Assembly: GCF_029633825.1 (NCBI RefSeq)
Contig: NZ_CP090641.1
Location: forward strand, 2,046,001 to 2,110,000
Direction of reading: 5' to 3'
Origin: Burkholderia contaminans
Lineage (GTDB): Bacteria > Pseudomonadota > Gammaproteobacteria > Burkholderiales > Burkholderiaceae
DNA length: 64,000 nt
This document shows positions 33,734-41,808 of this stretch, in pieces (the first letter of the stretch is position 1; each line of letters begins with the position of its first letter). The position numbers and the translations under genes are program-made. A model generated the notes under the pieces. It was not told the DNA's origin. It searched no databases and worked only from the letters and a program-made list of their open reading frames with translations.

Positions 33734-35080
33734 TCAACCGTGCCGCAGGCAAAAGCGCGACGCGTCGCCCGTGGCGGCATCCGGCGCCGTCACATCGCGC
33801 GCCTGCGCATCGAGCCGCCCGATCAGTTCGACGAAACTCGCGACGCTCGCCGTCCGCAGCGGGTAGTACGCGATGTGGTGGCGTTCGCAGATGCGCTTGA
33901 GCAGGTTCATCGAATCGTGGTCGATACAGTCGACCGGGAACACGACCATCCGCGCGCCCGGTAGCGCAGCGGCCAGCAGGCCCTTGCGATCCTCGATGCC
34001 GCCGTCGTGCAGCGTCACCTCGCCGCCCGCCGTTTCGACGATCCGCTTGATCGCGCGATTGGAGCCCGGGCGCCCGCCGACATACACCAGACGCGTACCG
34101 TGAAGGAGCGACGGCGGATCGGCCGCGCATTCGGCCGGATCGTCCGCCGACGCCTGCACCGCCAGTTCGATCGCGCTCGCTTCGGCGCGCAGCGTCTTGA
34201 CCATCGCCGTCAGTTCGTCGAGCCGCGCGCGCATCGCGCGGGCGCTCGCCTGTTCCGCGGCGATCCGCTGCTCGGCCGCCTCGCGGCGGCTCGTGTGCAG
34301 CGCGAGCCGTTCGTCGCGCGCGGCCAGTGCTTCGCGCAGTTCGTGCACTTCGTCACGCAAGGCGCTGTCCGCCGCCACCGGCTGCGCGTTCCGGCGCGCG
34401 GCAAGGGTATCGAGTTCCTGGCGCGCCGCGTCGCGCTGCGCGCTCAGTTCGTGCAGGCGCACCTGCTGCCGTTCGATCGTCGCGTGCAGCGCTGCATTCT
34501 CTTCCTCCAGCGCGACCAGCCGCCGGATATCGGCGCGATTGGCCGCGCCGACCAGGTGCGACAGCATGTGCAGGTCGCCGAACGCGGCCTGGCGCACGCC
34601 CATCGTCGTGCGCGGATGTGTCATCAGCGCCCAGTAAGCGGGCGGAATGTCGCCGCTCTTCAGCGCTTCGTTCCAGCGCGCGAGGAGTTCGTCCGCATCC
34701 TTCGCGCTGTCGAACGCGCGGATCGCGCCGGCGTAGCGCTCGTCGAGCGCCTTGTGCAACGCCTTGGCACCGGCCGTGCCGTCGATGGCGAGTTCGACGG
34801 CCGCGTGATGGATCTCCAGATCGGTCGCGTGCCGGCGATCGAGGTCGGTGAATTTCGGCACGAGCTTGCGCAGTTCGTGCGTGGTCAGGCAGGTGCCGAT
34901 GATCGAGCAGTGCAGGTTCGCATCGAGTTCGGACAGGCGCGTGCGGCGCTTCGGCTCGGTCGGTTGCGCGCTCGACCGCGCGCAGCATGCGTCGATCCGC
35001 GTGCCGGTTGCCGCGGGCAGGTTGCCGCCGGGCGACGAGAGATCCGCCGTGCGGGACAGGCGAAAGGGCGGAGCGTGCAT
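33734..35080 (-). CDS. DUF2325 protein with long coiled coil
   Basis: A 448-residue soluble protein. Residues about 45-190 are helical and contain LHCSIIGTCLTTHELRKLVPKF. Residues about 190-330 form a long coiled coil with repeated Glu/Ala/Arg heptads (EEENAALHATIERQQVRLHE and onward). The C-terminal domain (about 335-430) is DUF2325: RLVYVGGRPGSNRAIKRIVE, GGEVTLHDGGIEDRKGLL, MVVFPVDCIDHDSMNLLKRIC. It has a Rossmann-like pattern and is thought to bind DNA or nucleotides; function is not established. Conserved Cys residues in CSIIGTC and CIDHDS could bind metal. Monocistronic. Confidence 0.85.
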   Translation of the reverse strand: MHAPPFRLSRTADLSSPGGNLPAATGTRIDACCARSSAQPTEPKRRTRLSELDANLHCSIIGTCLTTHELRKLVPKFTDLDRRHATDLEIHHAAVELAIDGTAGAKALHKALDERYAGAIRAFDSAKDADELLARWNEALKSGDIPPAYWALMTHPRTTMGVRQAAFGDLHMLSHLVGAANRADIRRLVALEEENAALHATIERQQVRLHELSAQRDAARQELDTLAARRNAQPVAADSALRDEVHELREALAARDERLALHTSRREAAEQRIAAEQASARAMRARLDELTAMVKTLRAEASAIELAVQASADDPAECAADPPSLLHGTRLVYVGGRPGSNRAIKRIVETAGGEVTLHDGGIEDRKGLLAAALPGARMVVFPVDCIDHDSMNLLKRICERHHIAYYPLRTASVASFVELIGRLDAQARDVTAPDAATGDASRFCLRHG

Positions 35081-35429
35081 GTTGACCTCTGTCCGGCAGG
35101 GTCGGGCCGGGGACGGATGCGCGAAAGATTGGCGAAATATACCACGGAATATAACGCACGAAATTCCGGGAAAATCACGACGCCAGGCCGCGCGGCGCGG
35201 TCAGCAGAGCGCGGTTGAATCGTCGGTGAGCGGCACTGAGGCGGGGGAGAGGCTGAGGTGGAGGCTGCATGCGAAACGGGGAGCGATGCCGGCGCGGGAT
35301 GCGAGATCACCTCCTCGACACACCGCCCGACGAACAATACGTCGATGCGCTCCGGCGGCATGCTGCCGGGCACGACGCGGCGCGCGAGGGTCGCGCGCGT
35401 CCGCCCCGAAGTCGTGAATGCCAATGCGT
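35081..35429. promoter_or_regulatory. 349-base intergenic region with AT-rich promoter for the DUF2325 gene
   Basis: The stretch lies between the DUF2325 start and the motB stop, both on the minus strand. The only notable element is an AT-rich block at about 35131-35165 containing, on the minus strand, two TATATT-like hexamers (TATATT and GGTATATTT), suitable as a -10 region 50-80 bases before the DUF2325 start. The remainder is GC-rich and shows no gene; short plus-strand frames here lack domains. Confidence 0.4.
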
Positions 35430-36377
35430 CTAGTGCCCTCGCGTAACCGCCGCCGGCAGCGCCGCGGCCCGCGCGCCCGCCGTCTCGTCCACGGTCGCCC
35501 GGCCACCGTCGTGAAAGAAAGCCTGCTCGGCGGCATTGTTCATCACGAGGATGCTGATGCGGCGATTGGTCGGCTCGTCCGCCACGTTCTTGTCGAGCGG
35601 CAGGACATCCGCAAGCCCGCGCACCTGGAGCAGCTTCTCCTCCCGCAACCCGCCCGCGACCAGCGCGCGCCGCGCGGCGTTCGCTCGATCGCTGGACAGC
35701 TCCCAGTTCGAATAGCCGGTCGAGCCGCCGGAATACGGCGTCGAGTCGGTATGCCCCGCGATCGACACGCGGTTTTCGACATCGTCGAGTGTCGTCCCGA
35801 TCTGGGAGAGGATCGCGGTGGCGTAGCTTTCAGGCTGCGCACTACCCGACGCGAACATCGGTCGCTTCAGCGAATCGACGATCTCGATGCGCAGGCCCTC
35901 GTTGGTGATCGCGATCCGGATCTGGTCCTGGTACGCGCGCAACGACGGGCTATGTGCGATCGCCGCGCTCAGCTTCGCCTTCAGGCGTTCGAGCTTTTGC
36001 GTATCGACGATGCCGGCGAGTGCCGCGGGCGAGCTGGCCGGCACCGGTTGCGCCTGGGTGTCGATCGCCGGCGCCGGGTTCGTCATGTCGCGGCCGCCAC
36101 CCTGCACGACGCTCGGGCGCGGCGCCTGCCCGTCTTTCCCGCCGGAGAGGAGGGTCGACAGCGGCGTGTTGAAGTAGTCCTCGATCCCCTGCTTGTCGTA
36201 CTTGGACACCGAGCCGAGCAGCCACATCAGCAGGAAGAACGCCATCATCGCCGTGACGAAATCGGCGTACGCGATTTTCCAGGCGCCGCCGTGGTGGGCG
36301 TCGTGGTCCTCGCTTTTCCTGCGGCGCACGACGACGAGCGGAGCCTGTTTCGGCGGATTGGAGCGACTGTCGGCCAT
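35430..36377 (-). CDS. motB: Flagellar motor stator protein MotB
   Basis: A 315-residue inner-membrane protein. A short cytoplasmic N-terminus is followed by a single transmembrane helix in which Asp39 (KIAYADFVTAMMAFFLLMW) is the proton-carrying residue. The linker includes the plug region (GIEDYFNTPL), and the C-terminal OmpA-like peptidoglycan-binding domain has VSIAGHTDSTPY and NWELSSDRANAARRAL. Asp and motif set indicate an H+-driven stator. It starts 10 bases after motA. No flhDC, che or fli genes adjoin, so this pair is separate from a chemotaxis operon. The last 40 residues are Ala-rich and variable. Confidence 0.95.
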   Translation of the reverse strand: MADSRSNPPKQAPLVVVRRRKSEDHDAHHGGAWKIAYADFVTAMMAFFLLMWLLGSVSKYDKQGIEDYFNTPLSTLLSGGKDGQAPRPSVVQGGGRDMTNPAPAIDTQAQPVPASSPAALAGIVDTQKLERLKAKLSAAIAHSPSLRAYQDQIRIAITNEGLRIEIVDSLKRPMFASGSAQPESYATAILSQIGTTLDDVENRVSIAGHTDSTPYSGGSTGYSNWELSSDRANAARRALVAGGLREEKLLQVRGLADVLPLDKNVADEPTNRRISILVMNNAAEQAFFHDGGRATVDETAGARAAALPAAVTRGH

Positions 36378-36387
36378 GGTGCCCCCG

Positions 36388-37257
36388 TTACGCGGCCTTG
36401 GGCGACTTCGTCGCGCGCACGGCCTCGTCGAGCTCCTTGAAGCTCGGGCGATCGGCGGTGAACAGCACCTTGCGGCCGAATTCCACCGCCACCGCCGGTG
36501 CGTAGCCGCTCATCGACGCGAGCAGCACGGCCTTCACGCAGTGGAACGGCTTGGCCGCCGCGCGGCCCTTCGCGTTGAGCAGATCCGCGAGCGGGCCGAC
36601 GAAGCCATACGCGAGCAGGATGCCGAGGAAGGTGCCGACGAGCGCGCCGGCGATCATCTTGCCGAGCACGGCGGGCGGCGCGCCGACCGAGCCCATCGTA
36701 TGCACGACCCCCATCACCGCGGCGACGATGCCGAACGCCGGGAGGCCGTCCGCCATCTTCTGGATCGCATTGGCCGCGACCGATGCCTCAGCGTGGTGCG
36801 TATGCAGTTCCTCGTCCATCAGGTCCTGCATCTCCAGCACGTTCACGTTGCCGCTCGACATCATCCGCAGATAGTCGACGATGAAATCGAGCAGGTGATG
36901 GTCTTCGAGCACGTGCGAATACTTCTGGAACAGCGGGCTTTGCTCGGGCGCATCGACGTCGGCCTCGAGCGCCATCATGCCGTCCTTGCGCGCCTTCTGC
37001 AGCAGTTCGTACAGCAGCGCGATCAGTTCGACGTATTGCTGCTTCGTGTAGCCGCCGCCCTTGAAACAGGTGGGCAGGCTCTTGAGCGTCTTCTTCAGCG
37101 TCGTGACCGGATTGCTGACGACGAACGCACCGAGCGCCGCGCCGAAAATGCATAGGAGCTCGAATGGTTGAAGCAGGGCCGGCACATGGCCGCCCACGCC
37201 GACGAAACTGCCGATCACCGACCCGATGACGACGATCCACCCGATGGCTACAAACAT
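36388..37257 (-). CDS. motA: Flagellar motor stator protein MotA
   Basis: A 289-residue stator subunit with four membrane helices. The N-terminus (MFVAIGWIVVIGSVIGSFVG) is helix 1. The cytoplasmic loop contains the charged residues that contact FliG, and helices 3-4 hold the conserved PAFGIVAAVMGVVHTMGSV and GKMIAGALVGTFLGILLAYG. The ATG at 37257 begins exactly at the family N-terminus, ruling out the longer frame. Cotranscribed with motB. A sigma-28-like promoter is visible about 133 bases upstream. Burkholderia usually encode motAB beside flhDC/che genes, so this is a solitary or second copy. Confidence 0.95.
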   Translation of the reverse strand: MFVAIGWIVVIGSVIGSFVGVGGHVPALLQPFELLCIFGAALGAFVVSNPVTTLKKTLKSLPTCFKGGGYTKQQYVELIALLYELLQKARKDGMMALEADVDAPEQSPLFQKYSHVLEDHHLLDFIVDYLRMMSSGNVNVLEMQDLMDEELHTHHAEASVAANAIQKMADGLPAFGIVAAVMGVVHTMGSVGAPPAVLGKMIAGALVGTFLGILLAYGFVGPLADLLNAKGRAAAKPFHCVKAVLLASMSGYAPAVAVEFGRKVLFTADRPSFKELDEAVRATKSPKAA

Positions 37258-37389
37258 GATTACCTCGTCCGCGACTTGCGCTGCTGCATCCGTTGTCGAA
37301 AAGCGAGCGGGACGTCCGGTTGTTCCGCTCCATGCCCGCGACGGCGTCGATTCGCTGCAAGAAGACGTCGATCGACGGGTGTTGATGCA

Positions 37390-37416
37390 ATAACGGCGAT
37401 CGTCCGGACAACTGAA
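37390..37416 (-). promoter_or_regulatory. Sigma-28 (FliA)-like promoter for motAB
   Basis: On the minus strand: TTCAGTTG, 11 bases, then GCCGTTAT. This compares with the FliA consensus TAAAGTTT-N11-GCCGATAA (5 of 8 and 6 of 8 matches, exact spacing). It is placed 133 bases upstream of motA, so the site fits a late-flagellar gene promoter. The rest of the 420-base gap 37258-37677 holds only the terminator at 37608 and no gene. Confidence 0.5.
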
Positions 37417-37607
37417 CCCGTGATTCCACGCATCGCGCGTGATGCCTGTGTTGCACACGTTTGCGCATGCCGATCTGCGCGATTTTCTTGATCGAAGTCA
37501 AAAAATGCATGGCCGTTACGTGAGTTGCCGGTCGGAAGAGATCCGGAAAAAGGTAACGAATACCCTAAGGTTGCCCGGCTGCCCGGGGCCTCTTTCCGGA
37601 AATCGAT

Positions 37608-37642
37608 AAAAAAACGGCACCGTGCCACGAGACACGGTGCCG
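37608..37642 (-). terminator. Intrinsic terminator of the ureohydrolase/aldehyde dehydrogenase operon
   Basis: On the minus strand, a 10-base-pair stem (CGGCACCGTG-type arms at 37615-37624 and 37633-37642) with an 8-base loop is followed by a run of seven T (37614-37608). It lies 35 bases after the aldehyde dehydrogenase stop. This is the cleanest Rho-independent terminator in the window and insulates the upstream region of motA. Confidence 0.92.
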
Positions 37643-37677
37643 CCAACGGCCTGGAAGGCCCCACTGGTCAGTCGTCG

Positions 37678-39159
37678 TCAGTCGATCGCGCGCATCGCGT
37701 GGCGCAGTTCCTGATAGCTTCGCAGCCCCGCCACGCCGAGTTCACGCCCGATCCCGCTGAGCCCGAAGCCGCCCCAGCACACGTGCGGGTAGATGAGCTG
37801 CGGCGCGTTGATCCACACGAGCCCTGCGCGCACGCGCTGCTGGAATTGCTTCGCGATGACCGCATCGCGTGTGACGACGGTCGCGACGAGCCCGTAGCGC
37901 GTGTCGTTCGCGAGCGCGATCGCTTCGTCGTCGGTGCGGAACGATTTCACGCACGCAACGGGGCCGAACACTTCGTCGGTCCACAGCGGGTTGTCGGCGG
38001 CCGGCTCGGCGATCACGACGGGCGCCATGAAGAAGCCGTCGCCGCCGGCATCCGCCACGCGGCCGCTGAACGCGACGCGTGCGCCCGCCTCGATGCCTTG
38101 CTGGAGCATCGCTTCGACGCGCGTACGCTGCGCGGCGGAGATCAGCGGCCCCATCGCGACCTGTTCCGCGGCCGGCGGCGCGACGACGAGCGCGCGCACG
38201 GCCGTCTCGAACGCGGCCATGAAGCTGCGGTACACGCTGTCGTGCACGAGGATGCGCGCGGTGGCCGAGCACATCTGGCCCGCGTTCGTGAAGGCGCCCG
38301 CGACGGCGAGCGACACCGCGACGTCGAGATCGGCATCGTCGCGCACGATCAGCGACGACTTGCCGCCGAGTTCGAGCGTCACGCGCTTCATGTCGACGGC
38401 CGCGGCCTGCATGACCTTGCGGCCGGCCGCGGTGCTGCCGGTAAACGAGATCTTGTCGATCAGCGGGTGCGCGGTCAGCGCCGCGCCGACTTCGGCGCCG
38501 CCGTTCACGACGTTGACGATGCCGGCCGGCACACCGGCTTCGGCGACGATGTCGAGCAGTGCGTGCTCGGTGGGCGACGTGAGTTCGGACGGCTTCAGCA
38601 CGACCGCGCAGCCCGCTGCGAGCGCGGGCGCGAGCTTCCACGCGGTCGTGACCATCGGGAAGTTCCACGGCATGACGAGCGCCGCGACGCCGACGGAGTC
38701 GTAGAAGCGTTCGGCCGTGACGGCGTCGCTCGGCAGTGCGACCGGTTCGGCGGCGAACAGCGCCGGGTCCTCGCACAGCTTCGCGTAGTACGCGAACGTG
38801 GCGGCCACGTCGCCGACATCGGCGTCGGCCTCGAACGGCGGCTTGCCGCTCACCTGCATCTGCAGCGCCGCCGGGCGATCGCGCGAGGCTTCGACGCGCG
38901 CGGCGATCGTCGCGAGAATGCGGCCGCGTTCGGCGGGCGGCGTATCGCGCCAGCCGGCGAACGCATCGCGCGCGGCGCGCACCGCGGCATCGACGTGCGC
39001 GGCCGTCGCGAATTCCTGCCAGCCGATCGCGGCACCGGTCGACGCGTCGAAGATCGGCGCGCCGGGCGCATCGGCATGTGTGCGCACGGGCTGGCCGGCG
39101 ATGTGCGCTGCGGGCAGCACGAACGTGGCGGTGGAGCGGGAAAGCTCGGCGGTGGACAT
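37678..39159 (-). CDS. Aldehyde dehydrogenase, likely for guanidino/amino-butyraldehyde
   Basis: A 493-residue NAD(P)-dependent aldehyde dehydrogenase with MPWNFPMVTTAWKLAPAL, FTGSTAAGRKVM, the ELGGKSS general-base region, GQMCSATARI with the nucleophilic Cys, and EVFGPVA near the C-terminus. The start at 39159 is favoured because AGGA lies 8 bases before it; an ATG nine bases upstream overlaps that site. It lies 22 bases after the ureohydrolase gene and ends at a strong terminator. With a ureohydrolase and an FAD amine oxidase nearby, oxidation of 4-guanidinobutyraldehyde or 4-aminobutyraldehyde (KauB/PatD-like) is likely, but substrate is an inference. Confidence 0.88.
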   Translation of the reverse strand: MSTAELSRSTATFVLPAAHIAGQPVRTHADAPGAPIFDASTGAAIGWQEFATAAHVDAAVRAARDAFAGWRDTPPAERGRILATIAARVEASRDRPAALQMQVSGKPPFEADADVGDVAATFAYYAKLCEDPALFAAEPVALPSDAVTAERFYDSVGVAALVMPWNFPMVTTAWKLAPALAAGCAVVLKPSELTSPTEHALLDIVAEAGVPAGIVNVVNGGAEVGAALTAHPLIDKISFTGSTAAGRKVMQAAAVDMKRVTLELGGKSSLIVRDDADLDVAVSLAVAGAFTNAGQMCSATARILVHDSVYRSFMAAFETAVRALVVAPPAAEQVAMGPLISAAQRTRVEAMLQQGIEAGARVAFSGRVADAGGDGFFMAPVVIAEPAADNPLWTDEVFGPVACVKSFRTDDEAIALANDTRYGLVATVVTRDAVIAKQFQQRVRAGLVWINAPQLIYPHVCWGGFGLSGIGRELGVAGLRSYQELRHAMRAID

Positions 39160-39181
39160 GAAGGTCATCCTGTCGGTCGGG

Positions 39182-40132
39182 TTAGCGGTAGGCGACGCCC
39201 GGCATCACGCAGAGCATCTCGAACGCGAGGTTCGCGCCGGTGAGCGCGGTGGTGCCGGCCGGATCGTATGGCGGCGCGACTTCGACGAGGTCGGCGCCGA
39301 CGATGTTCAGCCCCTTCATGCCGCGCACGATCTCGAGGCCCTGCTGGATGGTGAGGCCGCCGATTTCGGGCGTGCCGGTGCCGGGCGCGAACGACGGATC
39401 GAGGCCGTCGATGTCGAAGCTCAGGTAGACCGGCGTGTCGCCGACGCGTTCGCGCACCTGCGCCATCAGCGGCGCGAGCGACTTGTTCCAGCATTCCTCG
39501 GCCTGCACGACGGTGAAGCCCTGCTCGCGGCACCAGTCGAAATCGTCCGCGTGGTAGCCGGTGCCGCGCAGGCCGATCTGCGTGACCTTGTCGCATTGCA
39601 GCAGGCCGTCTTCCACCGCGCGGCGGAACGGCGTGCCGTGCGCGATCTTCTCGCCGAACATCGTGTCGTTCACGTCCGCGTGCGCGTCGACGTGCACGAC
39701 GGCGACCTTGCCGTACTTCTTGTGCAGTGCGCGCAGGATCGGCCACGCAATCGTGTGGTCGCCGCCGAGCGTGATCGGCCGGCAGCCGTTCGCGACGATC
39801 TCGTCGTACGCCTCCTCGATGCGGCGCACCGAGTCCTTCAGGTCGTACGGGTTGGTCGCGACGTCGCCGATGTCGGCCACCTGCAGCGAATCGAACGGGG
39901 CCGCGCGCGTGGCCATGTTGTACGGGCGCAGCAGCACGGATTCGGTGCGGATCTGGCGCGGGCCGAAGCGCGAGCCCGAGCGGTTCGACGTGCCGAGGTC
40001 GAGCGGCACGCCGACGAAGCACACGTCGAGGCCGTCGGTCGTCGCGGCTTGCGGCAGCCGCATCATCGTGGCGATGCCGCCAAAGCGCGGCATTTCGTTG
40101 CCGCCCATCGGTTGATTCAGTTCGCGGGGCAT
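39182..40132 (-). CDS. Ureohydrolase (agmatinase / guanidinobutyrase family)
   Basis: A 316-residue binuclear-Mn enzyme of the arginase family. Metal-ligand motifs GGDHTIAWP, VVHVDAHADVND and SFDIDGLDPSFAPGTGTPE are all intact. GNAFEML-like NLAFEMLCV ends the fold. The start at 40132 has a strong site (AAAGGAGACGGCCC). It removes urea from a guanidino compound: agmatine gives putrescine, or 4-guanidinobutyrate gives GABA. Pairing with an aldehyde dehydrogenase, an FAD-dependent oxidase and a cupin favours guanidinobutyrase (GbuA-like) in an arginine/agmatine catabolic route, but the two activities cannot be told apart by eye. Confidence 0.9.
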   Translation of the reverse strand: MPRELNQPMGGNEMPRFGGIATMMRLPQAATTDGLDVCFVGVPLDLGTSNRSGSRFGPRQIRTESVLLRPYNMATRAAPFDSLQVADIGDVATNPYDLKDSVRRIEEAYDEIVANGCRPITLGGDHTIAWPILRALHKKYGKVAVVHVDAHADVNDTMFGEKIAHGTPFRRAVEDGLLQCDKVTQIGLRGTGYHADDFDWCREQGFTVVQAEECWNKSLAPLMAQVRERVGDTPVYLSFDIDGLDPSFAPGTGTPEIGGLTIQQGLEIVRGMKGLNIVGADLVEVAPPYDPAGTTALTGANLAFEMLCVMPGVAYR

Positions 40133-40297
40133 GGGCCGTCTCCTTTATTTGAGGTCAAGCGATCGGCCGATGGTAGAGGAGAACACGCACGCGAAGATTT
40201 TGAAGTCGCAACGTTTACATCGACGGGCTTCGATGCAAGCGGCGCCGCCGCATCGACGCGGCGTAACCGAACGCGGCCGTGCGGCGCGGCCGGTGTG

Positions 40298-41182
40298 TCA
40301 GCGCGGGATGCCCGGCGGCGCGGTGCCGTCGTGCGCGCCGGCGGAAGGGAACGCCGTGGCGGCCGACCCCCACGCGGCGAGTTCGCGCTTCGTGCGCACG
40401 CCGAGCTTCGCGAATGCGCGCTTCACGTACGACTCGGCCGACGCGACCCGCACGCCGAGGATCTCGGCCGTCTCCGGCACGGTCTTGCCGGAGAGCAGGT
40501 GCTTGCAGGTTTCGTATTCGCGCTTCGACAGCTTCACGCCGTCGGCCGCGATCCGCGCATCGAATTGCGCGAGCGGGTGGACTTCGGGCGTCGGGTGCGC
40601 GACGCGCCGCACGGCCGTGGTCGACGCATGCAGTTCGAGCAGCGGAAACAGCACGTCGCTGATGCTGCGAAAGCGGTTCATCTCGGCGAGCGTGAACGGC
40701 GGCCGGTCGCGGCCGCGCTCCAGCGCGATCGAATGCTGCGAATAGCGCGTGCCGCGCGCGAGCACGCATTCGTGCCCGATCCGCACGTCGTCGAACAACC
40801 GCTGGCGGAATTCGCCGGGCGGGATCGCCGCGATGTCGCGCACCACGAGCATCGTGCCCGTCTTGCCGCGCAGCCCCGCGAACAGCGGGTCGCTGTCGAG
40901 AAAGCGCTCGTAGTAGAGCGTCATCACGTCGGAGATTTCGGTGGATTCGGTATCGATGCCGCTGCTGCCGATCCATTCGCATCGATAGCCGGTGGGCATC
41001 GAGCCGTCGACGCGCGAACGTTCGACGTGCGCGACGTCGAGCGGCACGACTTCATTGAGCAGTTGCGTGAGGCGCGGCACGAAGTGCGGCGTGCCGACCG
41101 TCTCGATCAGCTCGCCCAGCGCCTTGAACGACACGTTGAAGCGGTCGTTGTCGCGGTGGAAGGGGTTCACGTTGAGCAGCAT
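40298..41182 (-). CDS. LuxR-type regulator of the guanidino/amine cluster
   Basis: A 294-residue regulator. The C-terminal helix-turn-helix reads LSKREYETCKHLLSGKTVPE, then AEILGVRVASAESYVKRAFAKLGV. This is a GerE/LuxR motif but with SxESYVKRAF in place of the usual TV--H. The N-terminal 200 residues are a sensory domain with no clear autoinducer signature. The start at 41182 is the ATG preceding MLLNVNPFHRDNDRF; the upstream frame is not conserved. It diverges from the cupin/FAD-oxidase operon and lies upstream of the ureohydrolase gene on the same strand, so it is the natural regulator of both. The pattern resembles solo LuxR proteins of Burkholderia that sense metabolites. Confidence 0.87.
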   Translation of the reverse strand: MLLNVNPFHRDNDRFNVSFKALGELIETVGTPHFVPRLTQLLNEVVPLDVAHVERSRVDGSMPTGYRCEWIGSSGIDTESTEISDVMTLYYERFLDSDPLFAGLRGKTGTMLVVRDIAAIPPGEFRQRLFDDVRIGHECVLARGTRYSQHSIALERGRDRPPFTLAEMNRFRSISDVLFPLLELHASTTAVRRVAHPTPEVHPLAQFDARIAADGVKLSKREYETCKHLLSGKTVPETAEILGVRVASAESYVKRAFAKLGVRTKRELAAWGSAATAFPSAGAHDGTAPPGIPR

Positions 41183-41293
41183 GCGGTTCCCCGGGTGAAA
41201 AGCCGGCGGATTGTAGCGTTCGCAACGAAAAACGTCATTAGGGGGAAACACCGTCGGTTGTCCTGCCGACCCGTTCGCCCCGGAAAACACGGC

Positions 41294-41316
41294 TTGTCCC
41301 CCCCGGAGGGGGGCAT
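41294..41316. promoter_or_regulatory. GC dyad in the luxR-cupin divergent promoter
   Basis: A run of seven C (41298-41304) and six G (41308-41313) facing each other gives TGTCCCCCCCGGA and TCC-complement arms around a 3-base centre. It lies about 70 bases before the cupin start and 115 before the luxR start. This 198-base divergent region is the expected site for the LuxR-type regulator; a second G-run (AGGGGGAA, 41239-41246) is nearby. A hairpin in RNA is the alternative. Confidence 0.4.
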
Positions 41317-41380
41317 ACCGGGGCAGTGTAAATGAGTAACTTTGTCTCTGCTTTTTTCAATCGAGAGACGAAAGATTCAC

Positions 41381-41725
41381 ATGACCAAACTGATCAAGGA
41401 CATCCTGCCGCTCGGCGCAGGCATCGGCGAATTCACGAAGCTCGACTTCGGCATGGACGAGAGCGACTGGCGCGCGGCGGAAGGCAAGAGCGGCAACTAC
41501 ATCATCGGCTGGTGGGAAGGGAAAGCCGGCTCGGTGGAGTTTCCGGAAACCGCGGCCGACGAAGCCGTGTGGCTCGTCGAGGGCCGGATCGCATTGACTG
41601 ACGTCGAAGGCAACCGCAAGGAATTCACGCCGGGCCAGGGCTACCTGCTGCCGGCCGGCTTCGCGGGCCGCTGGGAGACGATCGAGGACGCGAAGAAGTT
41701 CTACGTGCTGCTCGAGCAGTCGTGA
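41381..41725 (+). CDS. Cupin-domain protein
   Basis: A 114-residue single cupin of the Cupin_3 (DUF861) type: NYIIGWWEGKAGSVEFPE, EAVWLVEGRIALTDVEGN, and PGQGYLLPAGFAGRWETIEDAKKFYV. Members are often found beside amine oxidases and polyamine genes. The typical metal-binding His residues are largely replaced, so it may be a binding rather than catalytic protein. The ATG at 41381 follows GAGAGACG. It is the first gene of the plus-strand operon with the FAD oxidoreductase and the MFS permease. Confidence 0.88.
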   Translation: MTKLIKDILPLGAGIGEFTKLDFGMDESDWRAAEGKSGNYIIGWWEGKAGSVEFPETAADEAVWLVEGRIALTDVEGNRKEFTPGQGYLLPAGFAGRWETIEDAKKFYVLLEQS

Positions 41726-41808
41726 TGTCCGGGGCCGCCGCAGGGCGCGTCGTCCGTGTGACGCGCGCCTGGCGGCGGTTTCGCTTTTCGCGTGTGATGG
41801 CTGGGATC

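Noticed and set aside
41725..41808. An N-terminal extension of the FAD oxidoreductase to an ATG overlapping the cupin stop.
   Set aside because: The added 28 residues are Arg-rich and unlike the family N-terminus, and no ribosome site precedes that ATG. The option is kept in mind because of the overlap.
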